Positions 49,057 to 60,842 of a stretch of DNA of 64,000 nucleotides are shown one piece after another. Both the position numbers and the translations under genes were made by a program. The number at the start of each line of letters is the position of its first letter. Within the stretch, counting starts at the first letter, position 1. This DNA comes from Guadua angustifolia (taxonomy: Eukaryota > Streptophyta > Magnoliopsida > Poales > Poaceae): NCBI GenBank assembly GCA_036346375.1, contig JAYEVE010000103.1:62001-126000 (forward strand), written 5' to 3'. Under the pieces are notes generated by a model. It ran no database searches. It was not told the origin of the DNA and worked only from the letters and a program-made list of their open reading frames with translations.

Positions 49057-50800
49057 TGATTAATTGATAAGCAACAACCACAAGTGGAGTGGCTCATAAT
49101 AAATAATTGTAAGGCAAACCAGTCAATCAACCAAAAACCATCTCAGCAAGTGGAGGTTAGTGCTGGTTTTATACATTGATTTGTGATTTGAATTAAACAA
49201 TTGAATTTCAATACATATAACTACCGAGACAAGTTATTGAATCAACTAAACACTCATACCATCTCAGCCCATCCAAAATCAACTTAAACAACCAAACAAG
49301 ATTTTGTACCACACTACCATCATATATATCCAACCAAATAAGCCCCTAGAACCATCTAATACAGGATAAGGTGGTCATCCACATCACTATGAATGAGCTC
49401 ATGCAACCAACCAGACACAACCTTACCTAAGCAAGTTATTTAATCAACTAAACAACATTATACCATCTCAGCCCATCCAAAATCAGCTTAAACAACCAAA
49501 CAAGATTTTGTTCCATACTACCATCATATATACCCAACCAAATAAGCCCCTAGAACCATCTCATCCACATGACTATTGATGAGCACATACACCCAACCAA
49601 ACACTACCTTACCTAAGGTTGTGTTTGGATGGTTGCATGAGCTCATGTAGGATCTGGGCTCATCCATGGCATTTATTCGCGCACACAAAGGAGTCCTAAA
49701 ACTGCATGAGATCATCTAGGCTTAGTCAATCATGCAATTGACAAACAATTGCACGATTGATCACTCTGTTAGTGGTAACTAGTGGTGTTCAGTAGTGTTT
49801 TCATTTAGGATAGTGTTAATTAGTGGTAACTACTAACTAGTCATGGTTAGTACAGTTTGTTATAGCACACTTGACATTTCATTGATCAACCAAAGATCAT
49901 GTAACATTCCTAAGAAACAAACTCTAAACACCGTGATACTTAACTAACTACCCAGCATTTGCACCCTTGCAACATCAACTCATCCTTCCACAATGCCATG
50001 CAATAAGGACTAGATCAGTTTGTGTGTGCGCATGGTGCATGCGCATGCCATCACATGTTTCGTGTTTCAAGAAAACATCGCCATGTGGTGTCATCTTGAC
50101 CTCCTTCACACCTTAATTTGGTTGATATTGGTCATTCAACAAATTTTTCTTTAATCAATTATGCACTAATTAGTATGTTTTTATTAATTTCCATCATTTT
50201 GTCAATATATTTAACAAATTTTCATAGATCACAAGTGTGAACCATACAGCTTTCATAGTGCAACTTTTTAAGGTTTGTTCCTGCATCACCGATTCTAAAT
50301 TTGAGGGTCGGTAGCAAGGGAAGATTTTTCATGGCAAAAGTTTATGAGTGACAATTATTATGCACACAACTTACAAATTTTAAGTAATGGTCAGACAAAC
50401 CCTAAGAATGACCTGACATGCCTGAGTTTGCATTTGACAAACTATCAGTAATCAACACACTAGAAAATCGAAATAAACAATTGCGATCTAATTCAGATAA
50501 AATCAATTTGCATGGACGTTAAATGCTTGGGTTTTGCCTTGTTAGCAATCCTACAATGAAATATCATCTTAATTGTCTCATTCCAGCTACAGCATTTCTA
50601 TATTATTGTAGATTCTACATAACCTAAAAGCCGATTCTAACATTTTCTGAAAACTAGAGGCAACATCAGCCATACAAATTGTGCTAAGCCTGAGAAGAGA
50701 TTACCAAACCCTAGAATCAGCAGAGCGTCATATAGGAAGCACATAATATAATATTATTATTATGCCGCAATTGAGAAGCTACGGGTTGGAAAGCAAAGTC
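49057..50800. other. CACTA interior with tandem duplication, no gene seen
   Basis: Bases 49230-49431 and 49432-49617 are a tandem duplication of about 200 bases (CAAGTTATT start, shared ACCATCTCAGCCCATCCAAA and AATAAGCCCCTAGAACCATC). The rest is AT-rich without recognised coding sequence. Confidence 0.55.
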
Positions 50801-51140
50801 AGCTGCCGCTTAGGGAGTGGAGGACGGTTCAAGAGCAGGAGGCCACCAATATTACCCGAGGATGCGGCCCGGAAGTTGGGGTCGGGGTCGCACTGCCTTG
50901 GGGACTAAAGTTGGGGCTCACACCACAGACCTTGAGGAAGACGGCCGCCACAGCACCTTGAGGAAGACCTTGAGGAAGACGGGCCGCCACAGACCTAGGG
51001 CGGTCCACCAGCCTTCGCTGGCCGGCCACGGCCACGCCCGATGTTACCTAGGGCGCGCCACGTGTGGATGCTGGGGAGAATCGCGCGGGCGACGCTAGGG
51101 TTGCGGCTGTGCCTCTATCTCTATCTGGTGGGCGTGTTCA
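50801..51140 (-). other. GC-rich 5' region of CACTA element
   Basis: Abrupt GC-rich block near the end that is 5' to the minus-strand transposase, where the promoter and first exon are expected. Contains a short tandem repeat of CCTTGAGGAAGAC (50929, 50958, 50970). Open frames in several phases are compositional. Confidence 0.4.
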
Positions 51141-51550
51141 CGCGTGGGATTGGGAAGACAGGGGAAAAGACACAGTGCGCTGTGTGAAAAGAAAATTTTA
51201 CCGAGCGGTTGTTTCGCACCGCGCGCGCGAGTGAAAAGAAAATTTTCCCCCTTGGGTGGTTTCGCACTCGCGTGCTCGACAAAAATTTCATTACGCCAGA
51301 CGTCAATCAAGGCAGCGGCCGACGACTCACCGAGCTATGCCGATCGATCATTAGACATAAAAAGGTATTTTTACCGACATTTAACATGTCACGAATTCTA
51401 TTCAGATTTACCGACAGACCATCAGTCGCAGAACATAGAATTGCCGACCTTTAATCTGACGGCCGGCTTTACCGACAGACCGCGTGATGGTAATTACAAA
51501 TAATTGTCAACTGACATCTGACGGGAATTATGTGCTGTGGTGTAGTGAAA

Positions 51551-53306
51551 GGTGTAGACTGCTCAACTGTTTATTGTGGTTGTTGGCAAGGGTGAGTACT
51601 TGAAAGCACTCAACAAGTTATGCATAGTATGCAATTCTATGTAACTATATGCAAGGCTTATTATAATGGAAAAGGCTATTATGGCTATTTTGCAATAAAG
51701 CAGCATTTATGAACAAATACAATAAATAGATTGTAAAGACAGTAAAACAAATAACAATAAATAATAATTTTAACATTTCTCAAGTAAACTAAGTTTCCAA
51801 TCCTAAGTCAAGTTCCAACCTCCCATGGCAACCTACCATCTATCCCAAGTTTTATTTTTACAAAAGTCTAACCCTTGACTGTAATTCTCGAGCTATGCTC
51901 AATACCACGAGCATGGCTAGCCGAATAGATTTACTCTCTGCACAGGTTATGCACTTTACACATGTGACACAACCAATTCACCACACAAGCGAGTGATTAT
52001 AACAAAGCCTTTTACAATGCCCTGCCTTAACCCAGTACTACACGTTAAGATTTCAACACTGAAGGGAATGGTTACCACAACAAGGGTCCCCTTTTGTGCC
52101 ATGTGAGTCTACCCATGCCAGAACTGGTTACCACAACCTAGGATTCACACCACCACTAGTAGTACTAAAACTAAGACATTGCAAATTAGTTAGCTAGTCT
52201 GTCCCATACTAAACATGTGGTTGCATGATTGACTCAGATCAAAGGCTTATAAAGTTAAGTCCTTAGAGTGAGTAGGACAAGACTTCCGCATACCTGACGA
52301 ATACCCGGGACATGGCTATCCCCAGCGGCCCAGGCTAAACGGATGGGCCGCCTCGGAGCCCAAAATTTGACTAAAGGCCCCGCTTAATGATGCTCGGTTC
52401 CCGATCAAGCCGACCCCAAAAGGCAGCCCGACCCGCGCCACAGGTCAGGCGCTCTCCAAGACACGGCTAGGACGACCGGAAGATAGTCCGACCCGCGGGT
52501 CGGACCGCTCGCGAGCCCCGGACAGACTCAGGTTGTCTCCACCGAAAAACAGACATCGGTTCAATGAAACCGCCTCGCCCCGTTACCTACTCCGCCGGTA
52601 CAACACTCAACAGGATCGCCAAGGCGGGAGGCCTTTTCTCGAGGCGGCAGGTGGCCGAAGACAAGCGCCGAATTCATCGCCCGGTCACAAACAGTGGAGG
52701 GACACGCGCCCTCCCGAGGCGACTCCCGGAGCCAGCCGCCTCGACGTCAGCCTATGACTAGTGCGCAGAGAGCAGGTACGCCATTTCCCGGTGAAGTGGA
52801 GTGCTCGCCACTCTGCATGTCCATCGACCCGGTGCGGGGCACGCAGCCACTCGACAGGCGTCGAATCCGAGGACCGGACGCCGAGGTTGAAGACTAGACG
52901 CCTAGATGTAGGGCACCACATCCTCCTTTTTTCCAGACTCCCATGTAACCTGCTTCCCCAGGCTATATAAGAGGAAGCAGGACCCTCTGGAACGGGACGG
53001 ATCAATCGACGGTGACACTTAGGAGCACGGACGCTCTCACGACCCCAAACTCCTCGCACTCGCAATCACCACAGCCTACTTCCACGCACGGGGCGCTCGA
53101 GGCCAGACCTCGACCCTTGCTTGTAATACGGAGAAACCTCCTGCATTAGGAGCAATATACTATCACCTCACGAACTAAAGTAGGGATTTTTCAGCCCGAA
53201 CCAGTATATATCTTGGACCCCCCTTTGGTTTGACCATTCAGGGAGCGGGATCGCGCGGCCCCTAGACTTACAAATTTACTTGCCGGCCATTTAAACACCG
53301 GCTAGC
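51551..53306 (+). repeat. LTR, right of CACTA insertion (TGGCGCC-primer family)
   Basis: Continues from 38149. Landmarks in order: GAGTACTTGAAAGCACTC hairpin (51592), CTCTGCACAGGTTATGCACT (51934), CATGTGGTTGCATGA (52214), GC-rich region 52300-52900, CCATGTAACCTGC and TATATAA at 52964, U5 with CTAGACTTACAAATTTACTT (53263), and end near GCTAGC at 53306. Same order as 3146-5302. Followed by a primer site, so this is a 5' LTR on the plus strand. Confidence 0.7.
52940..52972 (+). promoter_or_regulatory. LTR core promoter (TATA box)
   Basis: TATATAA at 52964-52970 after CCATGTAACCTGCTTCCCC, conserved with the copy at 4941-4971. Confidence 0.6.
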
Positions 53307-53307
53307 T

Positions 53308-53322
53308 TGGCGCCTGTAGGGG
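53308..53322 (+). other. Primer-binding site, TGGCGCC type
   Basis: TGGCGCCTGTAGGGG directly after the LTR end. TGGCGCC-type sites are used by many plant Ty3/gypsy elements; the pairing tRNA is not determined here. Confidence 0.65.
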
Positions 53323-54275
53323 CTCACACATCATCGCCTCCGATTCCCATACGCCTCGATGGCTTCTTTCACCGGTGACGACGACTGCTGCCGAGTCTGG
53401 ATCCGCTTTCGCCTTCAACTTTGTCGCCACCACGGCGGGAGAGCTTGTACTCGCTCCCGCCACCTCCCAGGACTAGGCCCCCACTGGGCGCCTGGCCCCG
53501 TCACCTGCGCCCTCGGCGACCTTCGAATCGAGGCCCCCACGTAGGCCTCGGCGCCGGAGCTCGCCACGTATGGGCCTATGCGGGCGTCTCCGTCGCCTCC
53601 CGTAGGCTCACATTTCGTGGCAATGGCCGGCTACGCGCCGGCCTCCATCCATGAAATACTGGAGAGCTCCTCCGACCACGACTCTAGCTCGGCACGAGCA
53701 CGCCGAAGAACTATATTCTCATGAGTGCAACATGGTCATGTGGACGAAAGCAACGATCGCGATTTTAGCCAAGAGGCCCACCTCCAACAAGACCAAAGCA
53801 CGAGAGGCGGGCCACCAGCGCGAACAAGTCGGGCATCCCCAAGCCCACCACGCCGAGCTTCACCAGCAGCACCAGGAGCTGGAGGCTCAAACAGCCAAGC
53901 TTGGCAAAACACAGGCCGACCCGGGGCCGAGCTGACTCGAACCCCCACAGGCACTAGGCGGCGCGCGCGCGCGCACGCTAGGTACACCAACAACTGGCTG
54001 AAGGGCCAGACGCCGTCCCATGTTACACCAGTACGCTAAAATCTCGCATGACGGGCCGCGATAGCGCTCCGCAAAGATCCTAGAGCCAGACGAGCCCGAG
54101 GCTAGGGCCACCTACCAGCACCTCCGGGAACTGGTAGAGCATGCTGCCGTACAGCACGCGCCAGCCTCCGGCTCTCACCACTTGGGGTCCCATTCGGGCC
54201 TCCGGAGCCTGGCTCACCAAAGTCCGCGGCCCAGGCCACAACCGAGCAACCTCAGCCTCAGACACTCAAGGCTAC
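53323..54275 (+). pseudogene. Truncated 5' interior (gag-like) of LTR element
   Basis: GC-rich interior start of the TGGCGCC-primer element, cut by LARD3 at 54276. A frame at 53651-53935 encodes a charged, glutamine-rich helix-forming stretch (HAELHQQHQELEAQTAKLGK), as in the N-terminal coiled-coil region of plant gag proteins; ATG at 53359 could be the original start, in another frame. Frames are broken and no nucleocapsid or pol motifs remain. (GC)n run at 53960-53976. Bases 54271-54275 (GCTAC) are the presumed target duplication of LARD3. Confidence 0.45.
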
Positions 54276-57200
54276 TGTAATGTCGCAAAATGCTTTTCCA
54301 GTTTTTTTTGGCCGTTGATGTTCTCATTTTCTTGATTCAAGGTTTATTTTCAAGAAAAGTTTTGTCGCCTCAGAAAAAAAAAATATATTATTAGTAAAGG
54401 TTAGGGTTAAAGATTTAGGTTTGGGAGGGGTATTTTTGGGATTTCTCCTTCTTCTTTGCTTCTTGTGGTCAGCCATCCTTTATCCCGCCAAGATTTTTTC
54501 TTCCAATTGCCTCCTACCCCAGCGATTTTTCTCCTAATCGCCTCCCCGCCCAGCGATTCCCTCCCATTGCCTCCCGCCTCAGCGATTTTTCTCCCACCAC
54601 CACCTGCCCCAGCCATGCGCGCCCCACTGCTCCTCAGAAACCCCGGCGTTGCCTCCTCTCGGCGCCTAACCGTGGCGTCGGCTTTCCCTAGCGCTGCTTC
54701 TCCTCGGCGATCGCTTCCGGCCGGTGCCTTTCTTTCTTCTTCCTCGCAAGAAGAAGAAGAATTTTAATAAGTGCAAAGAAGAAGAGCCTCGAGCAAGTGC
54801 AAAGAATAGCAAAGATCAACCGTGAGGAGGAGCAGCGACGAGTAGTAGCCGGCCAAGTAGCAGAGCTCAAGCAAGAGCTAGAAGCATCGCCATTTTGCCC
54901 TCCTGCCCCTTCTTGTGGTGAGGACTCAAGCCTAGAATTTTTATTGAGATGTGGTTTCTAGTATGCATGTCAGGTGTTCGATGAAATGGCTGTGAGGTAT
55001 ATGCATGTGTAGTTCATATTGCTTTGTATGCTTTCGACTTGGCCGTTATATCTCTAGGTGGTTATGCTTAATTCCATTTGAATAACTTTGAAAATGGAAG
55101 CAATAGTAAATATATTTGATTGCTGGAAAGTTCATTTTGATAGCATGGTATGTAAGAGTATAAATATGTTGAGATTAGGTCAATCTAGCACATCTACTGA
55201 TTCTTGCTTTGCTTCTCATGCTTCTGGAATTTGGCCCATGTCATGGAATGGTGCATTAAAGATTCTCAAGAAACTTAAGCAGCTATAGAGAAGTGACAAC
55301 GTTTCTAGTTAATAATGTTGTTTGGTTGGAAATTTTGGATTTTTATATTTTTGTAGCTGCCATTGGATTATTATATCATTGAAAGAAACACCCTTAAACC
55401 AGGATAATGAGAACCCAAATATGAAATGTTGGATGCCGTAGATCAAAATGGTAGACATCTCATTAAGGTGAGAAGACTAGAGTGTAAAGTGGAAAAATTT
55501 GGGTGTTTTATTAAAAAAAATGTCGATGGCCTTTAATGTATATCTAAGCAGCATATATCTTATCCAATGGTCACAATTGTCGGTTCTTATTCCTCTATTT
55601 AAAGGTTAGTTCACGTTTGATACATTCCCTATTTACTCATAATGCAATGTGGATATGTTTCTTAAATTTGAACAATTAGCATGAGCATTTGTGTCGCTTT
55701 GATCTATGAAGTATTGAGAAGAGTTGGATCTTTGAATGTTAGCTTAATTTGTTATCGGTTTTGAATAAGATCCCAAATTGAGAGAGTGGTCAATGTGTTC
55801 TCCTATTATTAAGGTTTAATGTCTCATTGCCTAGTGGTTGTCTTGAGTTTCCTTAGTGTGAATTGGGACTGCTTTTGGCAAGAGGTAGATTTTGTTATGC
55901 TTTGAGGTTTTGAGTCGGACCTTGATTCATTCTTGTGCGTAACGTTGCTTTCGTGAAGAGTGTATTCGGGTGGTCACGACCTCGCTGCCTCAAGCCGGTA
56001 GAAGGCAAGTGCAACCCCTAGAGCGTTATTAGGATGTTAAATGCTTTGTTTGCGATAAGATTATGAAAATTCTAATGATGTGATTATGTTTAATAGCATG
56101 TCTAGAAGTTGTTTTATTATGGTGATGAGGATGGATGAATGTTAGCAAATTGGTAAGTAAGTTATTCAACTTTCATTTATTGCATTGCATTACTTAAACT
56201 GCATTTAATGAGTATGGTTATGTTGATGCAAGTGTAGGGACAGCTTGCACTATAATCACCTAGTTGTTCATATCTCAAATTTAATCTACTTTATAGAAAT
56301 TATGTGATGCCTTTCCTAATTTTATTCATGACTTTATTTACGCCGAATGAATCACACCGGGAAATAGCAAGTTAATTGGTACTTCCATATTGGTTATGGC
56401 TATGTGTGGTGAAAATGAATGAGGGATGAAATGCATTCACGCCAATTTCATAATTGCATTCATGATGGACGAGGCGTCCCATGTTGATGGGCCTCGTGCT
56501 CACCCGTAGTGAGCACAAAAGTCCTATTTCGTAGTCCCATTCATCGAGGTGAATGGGAGCGAGTCAAGAAGAGTAGGCCCCGCCACGGATGGTTGATTGA
56601 GGGTGCACACCGACGGTGTGCACTCACTATACCGTATACGCTATGACAATGTGCATTATGAGCATGCATGGTGCATTCATTTTATGATTCATGAGAAAAA
56701 GGATGAGAGCATAAAAGCATTGCATTGTGTGTTGCAATTGGTAACTGTTAATTGATGAGAATGGAAATGACAGGTTGAGTATTGAGTCGTGGATTCATCC
56801 TGAAATGATTGTTGAGGCATGAGTAAGGTTTAGTTATGTTTCCGAGTTGGATGTGGTAAGTAGGGTAGTTTTTGTTTCTTTAACTGGATAATTTCAATTA
56901 AGTAATGGTTATAGCAAATGGTGAAGTAGTCGTGTTGTTACGTTTTGAAGTTATATGAATTCAAATTGCTCCCTTTATTTAAGGATGTCAAGTAAAGGAA
57001 CTATTATTGTATGTCTTGAAGTCATTGTATTCTAATCGAATTCATTACTTTTATGCTTGATTGCACTTTGCTGAGTCTTGGACTCACGCTTGTTTGCTTC
57101 CTGTTTTAGGTACCTTGAAGCTGACTCGCCGGGATGGGAGTAGAGCACGTGCACGACTTTGGTCACCAACAACCCAGTTAAATTGATTCGTTAAAAATGG

Positions 57201-57532
57201 TTGTAATAAATGCGAGTGTATTGTGTTGATTGGCGTTGCGTAGTTGGTTAATTGCCGGTTGGATATGTGATGGATTACCTAAGGACCTGCTAGATGGTTT
57301 CACTCTTTTGTGAGTGATTGATATATTATATAGCTGCTATTATTCTTTTGCTCACTGAGTGGATGTCCTAGTTTTAGGGAGATGTCACTAAATTTTGTAA
57401 ATTTCGTGACTTAGTTTTGAGCGGGTTTAAGAGTTTAGAGATTAAATTCAGTTTTAGTGTTTTAGTAGAGGTGTCGTTCGTTATTTAGGGTTTTGGTAGC
57501 ATTCGTGGTGCGTTTGGTGCCGGGGTGTTACA
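54276..57532 (+). repeat. 5' LTR of LARD3
   Basis: GC-rich variable segment at 54455-54890, stem-loop block at 56496-56623, TGAGTC-TTG-GACTCA hairpin at 57072. Frames of up to 103 codons in the GC-rich segment are not shared with the other LTR. Confidence 0.9.
56496..56623 (+). other. Three-stem-loop block of LARD3 LTR
   Basis: A at 56496-56516 (GTGCTCA / TGAGCAC, perfect), B at 56535-56558 (TCCCATTCA / TGAATGGGA, perfect nine pairs), C at 56603-56623 (GTGCACACCG / CGGTGTGCAC, perfect ten pairs, one-base centre). Second copy in the 3' LTR at about 62990-63120. Confidence 0.7.
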
Positions 57533-57534
57533 GT

Positions 57535-57546
57535 TGGTATCAGAGC
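57535..57546 (+). other. Primer-binding site of LARD3 (iMet type)
   Basis: Exact TGGTATCAGAGC, two bases after the LTR end GTGTTACA. Confidence 0.88.
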
Positions 57547-60500
57547 GGGCTTCAGGTCTGTGGTGTCTGAATGTAGTAAGTAATTCTAGAATGAATTAAA
57601 ATATTGTTGTGTGAAGGTAGAAACATGGTTTAGGTTGAACCTTTAAAATGTGGCCCTAGGGCAATAACCGTAAAATTTGATGTAGAATGACGAATTAAAT
57701 TAAAATTTGACACACTCTGATGCACAGTAGGAAGGGATGGGATATCGTTGTATTGTGTTACAATGTTCTTTTGAGATTTATGCTATATTGATACTTGTTG
57801 GTATGTTATATGATAGTCTTGTTAAGGCTATGGTATTATTTATGGCTATGTATTTGAAGTGGTAGATTGATTAGTGGAGTCCGGTAGGACTCTTTGTGCC
57901 GAAGGGTTCGGCCTTCTCTTTGTGCCGAAGGGTTCGGCCTTGTTGTGTGGCTGTTGTTGTTGGTGCAGCAGTTTAGAGCCAGCACCGAAGGAGAGTTCTT
58001 GTGTTTCTGTTATAAATCGGAGAGTTGATGGAGTGCGATGTGAATTTTGTCTTCCTTAGTCTTCTTGGATTTAAGTCAAAGAAGAGAGTTTTGTGTTGCA
58101 CCTTTTTGGTTGCTTTATGGAGAAAGTCATGGTTTCTTCGGTGTTGAACCTTCTTCCAGCTTTAAAAAGGAGTTATTGAGTTTTGTCAAATCTTAGGTCG
58201 TATGCACCTCAAGATTTGGGGCTTTAAAGGAAAAGTGTTATTTGATTGACCCGCTTTTTCCTCCCGTGGATTTAGTTGCACAACTCCTTTCTTTCGTGGA
58301 ATTTTGGGAGTTTGATGATGATTTGGGGATTTGTTGAATGACCAGGATTGAGTCCTGCCATTCTCTAACTCTTTTGAGAGTTGAGCTACCTTGGAAGTTT
58401 CTGGTTGGGTTTTTCTGGAAAGGAAAGTGCGGCAATCAGAGTATATTGTGGGTTGGTTGAAGATCTCTTGTAGCAGATTAGTAGAATGATTGTGTGGTTA
58501 GGGTGGTTGACCCTAAGTTTGATAGAGGGCAAGGATTACAGTGTTGGTTAGGGTGATCCACGGTTATAGTGGAGGATTGGTAATGGTGTGTGCGCGAAAG
58601 GCTAGTAGTGGTTATGATGTAGAAGAAATAACAAGTTGGGTTGGAACTTGTTTAAATAAGTTAATGGGGTTGCTTTGACTAGAGGTGTCCTCAAGTTTCT
58701 AATGAGTTGATTAATGATAAGTTTCTACAAGGTGACGATAAAATGACCTAGAATGGAATTGGAGTTAAAATGCTAAGAATCATTAGATGGAGTATGTGGG
58801 AGCTTGGTTTGTCGCTAGCAATGGATGGTCTTATAGCCATTTTAGACGATTTATATCTTGAGGAGAGTTTATTGAGGGAGACCTAAATGGTTTGAGCTAG
58901 TGGTTGATCAGACATAACAAATCGAAGTATGGATGGCGACGTTAAACCCATCAAAATTTCTTTGAGAAGGAAAACTTGAATGTAGTTTATGAAGTGGACT
59001 TTGATTTGGTAGGTTGATTATGGTTGAAGCTATAGCTTACCTTCCGTGATGAGTACCATGGGGAAGAATTGGTTAATGTTGGTGGTAACCTGTGCGAGGG
59101 TGATGTATTTAGGTGAAAGGTTGGATTTATGATTAAAATCAGGAATTGGATTGTCAGTAACTCGCTGGGTGTATGCCTTTGTTAAGGCGCTACTGGTGTG
59201 CAATGGAGAATTTCTAGAATCGCCATGCTTCGCCAAGTTGCGAAGTTAGTGGATGAATGAAGATGAGGAAGAAAGAATGCTTAATCATGAATTGATGTGA
59301 TGGTAGTTTGTGGATTTACTAAATGAAGGAAATAAATAGAGGTATGGAAAATGTTGGGAGTTCTTGAATGGGGATGATCTTTGGGAATGGTCTAAAAGAT
59401 TAAATCCTTAGTTGATGTTAAAAGTGGTTTTCGGTTAGAAAACGAAAAAATTTTCCCTCACTTTGGAGGCAAGTGTTGGTTGTGAGTGAAGAGATTTGGG
59501 TCCCAGAACAGGGTTTCTTTCTCGAGTTGTGTGGCTTGGGGCAAAAAAAAAAGTTATGGGATGTGTTGTTTCTTATTCGAATTTTCTTCGGTGTGAGGTG
59601 GTACACCATGGGTCTTAAGGTGATGAAAACGGATTTTGTTGATAAGGAAAATTCAGCTTTTTTTTGGTTTTGTGGTCGCTTCTGAAAAGAATTGTGCGGT
59701 GTTTCTCGTCTAAGCTGAGTTTCCCTTTCTCTTAAGAAAAGGATGGTGGTTGTGTGAAGGATGTTGGATTCGACGATCGATTTCCAGTTTTCGAAATGTT
59801 GTTGGGGTTAGTACGAGATGTTTTGCTTTGGTAAAAGCGAGCTGATTCTCTTGGATCATTGTGATCGTGTTTATAAAAGATTTAAGTGATGTTTCTTTTT
59901 AAGGTTGAGTTTTTCCTCAATGTGAAATTTATTGCTTTGAGTTCAAGTTGAGGAAGGTGGTTGGCTTTGTTAAATGGAGTGAGATTCTCTTTGTTCTCTA
60001 GTGTGATATAAGAAAATGTTGAGTAGTGAGTTTTGGTGGAGTATAATAGAAGATTATACTCTTTAATTTATTTCCGAGTAAAGGTGGATAGTAAATAGAT
60101 CCAGAATGGAGAGTAATGAAGAGTGTGACATATTTTGATCCAAATCCTTTGTGGGAGGATTAGTTGTGTTGCTGTCTCTTGGTCGTGTATGATTATTTTG
60201 TTGGTGGATTATTTGAAATCGGTCGGCGAATGCCGTGGTCTAAGTGTGTTGGCAACCTTGGTTTCCTAGGTTGGAATCAATGTTTCAGTTATGAATTGCT
60301 TCTTTGAGTGGTTGTCTCATCGTGCGAGAAATGTGCGAAAGAAGGTAGAGTATGATTTTGGTATTGTAATGGAAATGGGATTTGTGCCGTGATGGGCGAT
60401 TCGTTTTGATTGTAAGGAATGACGTTGGCTCTTGTATTCCAAAGGCAATCGTCTGCAAAAGATAAAGAGTTGTGTTTTGGTTCCTGGAGGATTCTGGTGT

Positions 60501-60828
60501 TAAATGGTTAGAAATAGTGGTATATTCGGATTTGGTTAAAAGCTTGTTGGATTGAAAAGCCCCGTGTGGCTCGCGATGATCGTATCATTTCGAGTTTGGA
60601 GATTAGTATTATGATCTTCCGAGAAGAATCGTTGGTTGATTGGTTGATGGATGGAATGAGTTAAGTTACTTGCTTCTTTATTGGGAAGAGAAGTGATTCG
60701 AGTTTTGGAGTCTTGCGCGTGAGAAGTACCCAACTTTGTTCTTTTTGGATGTTTTCGCTTCGTCGGTCTATTTCCGTTGTTCTTGTTGGTGTCCTTGTGA
60801 TGGACAGAATTCGAGGTCGAATTCTGTT
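57547..60828 (+). other. Non-coding interior of LARD3
   Basis: No gag-pol frame on either strand; the longest frames are about 60-80 codons. First 210 bases resemble the leaders of LARD1 and LARD2 (GACACACTCTG, GCACAGTAGGAAGGGATGGG). A 26-base unit is repeated twice at 57891-57942, each copy with the hairpin GCCGAAGGGTTCGGC. Beyond the leader the interior is largely unlike the LARD1/2 interior by eye. Confidence 0.7.
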
Positions 60829-60842
60829 AAAGGGGGGAAGAG
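60829..60842 (+). other. Polypurine tract of LARD3
   Basis: AAAGGGGGGAAGAG directly before the 3' LTR. Upstream ACAGAATTCGAGGTCGAATT is a short inverted repeat also present before the LARD1 and LARD2 tracts. Confidence 0.83.

Larger units (their letters stand above)
38153..51547 (-). mobile_element. 13.4-kb CACTA (En/Spm) transposon
   Basis: Perfect 16-base terminal inverted repeats CACTACACCACAGCAC (38153-38168 and, inverted, 51532-51547) and three-base duplication AAA (38150-38152, 51548-51550). Subterminal repeats: TTACCGATG and GCCGACAGAC-type motifs at 38190-38440, and TTTACCGACAGAC motifs at 51370-51480. It contains a TNP2-like pseudogene (43388-46987), a TNP1-like pseudogene (41015-43260), both on the minus strand, and a captured ISWI-reverse transcriptase chimera on the plus strand (48277-49056). 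Transposase frames are broken, so it cannot move by its own proteins, but intact ends mean it could be moved in trans. Confidence 0.93.
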
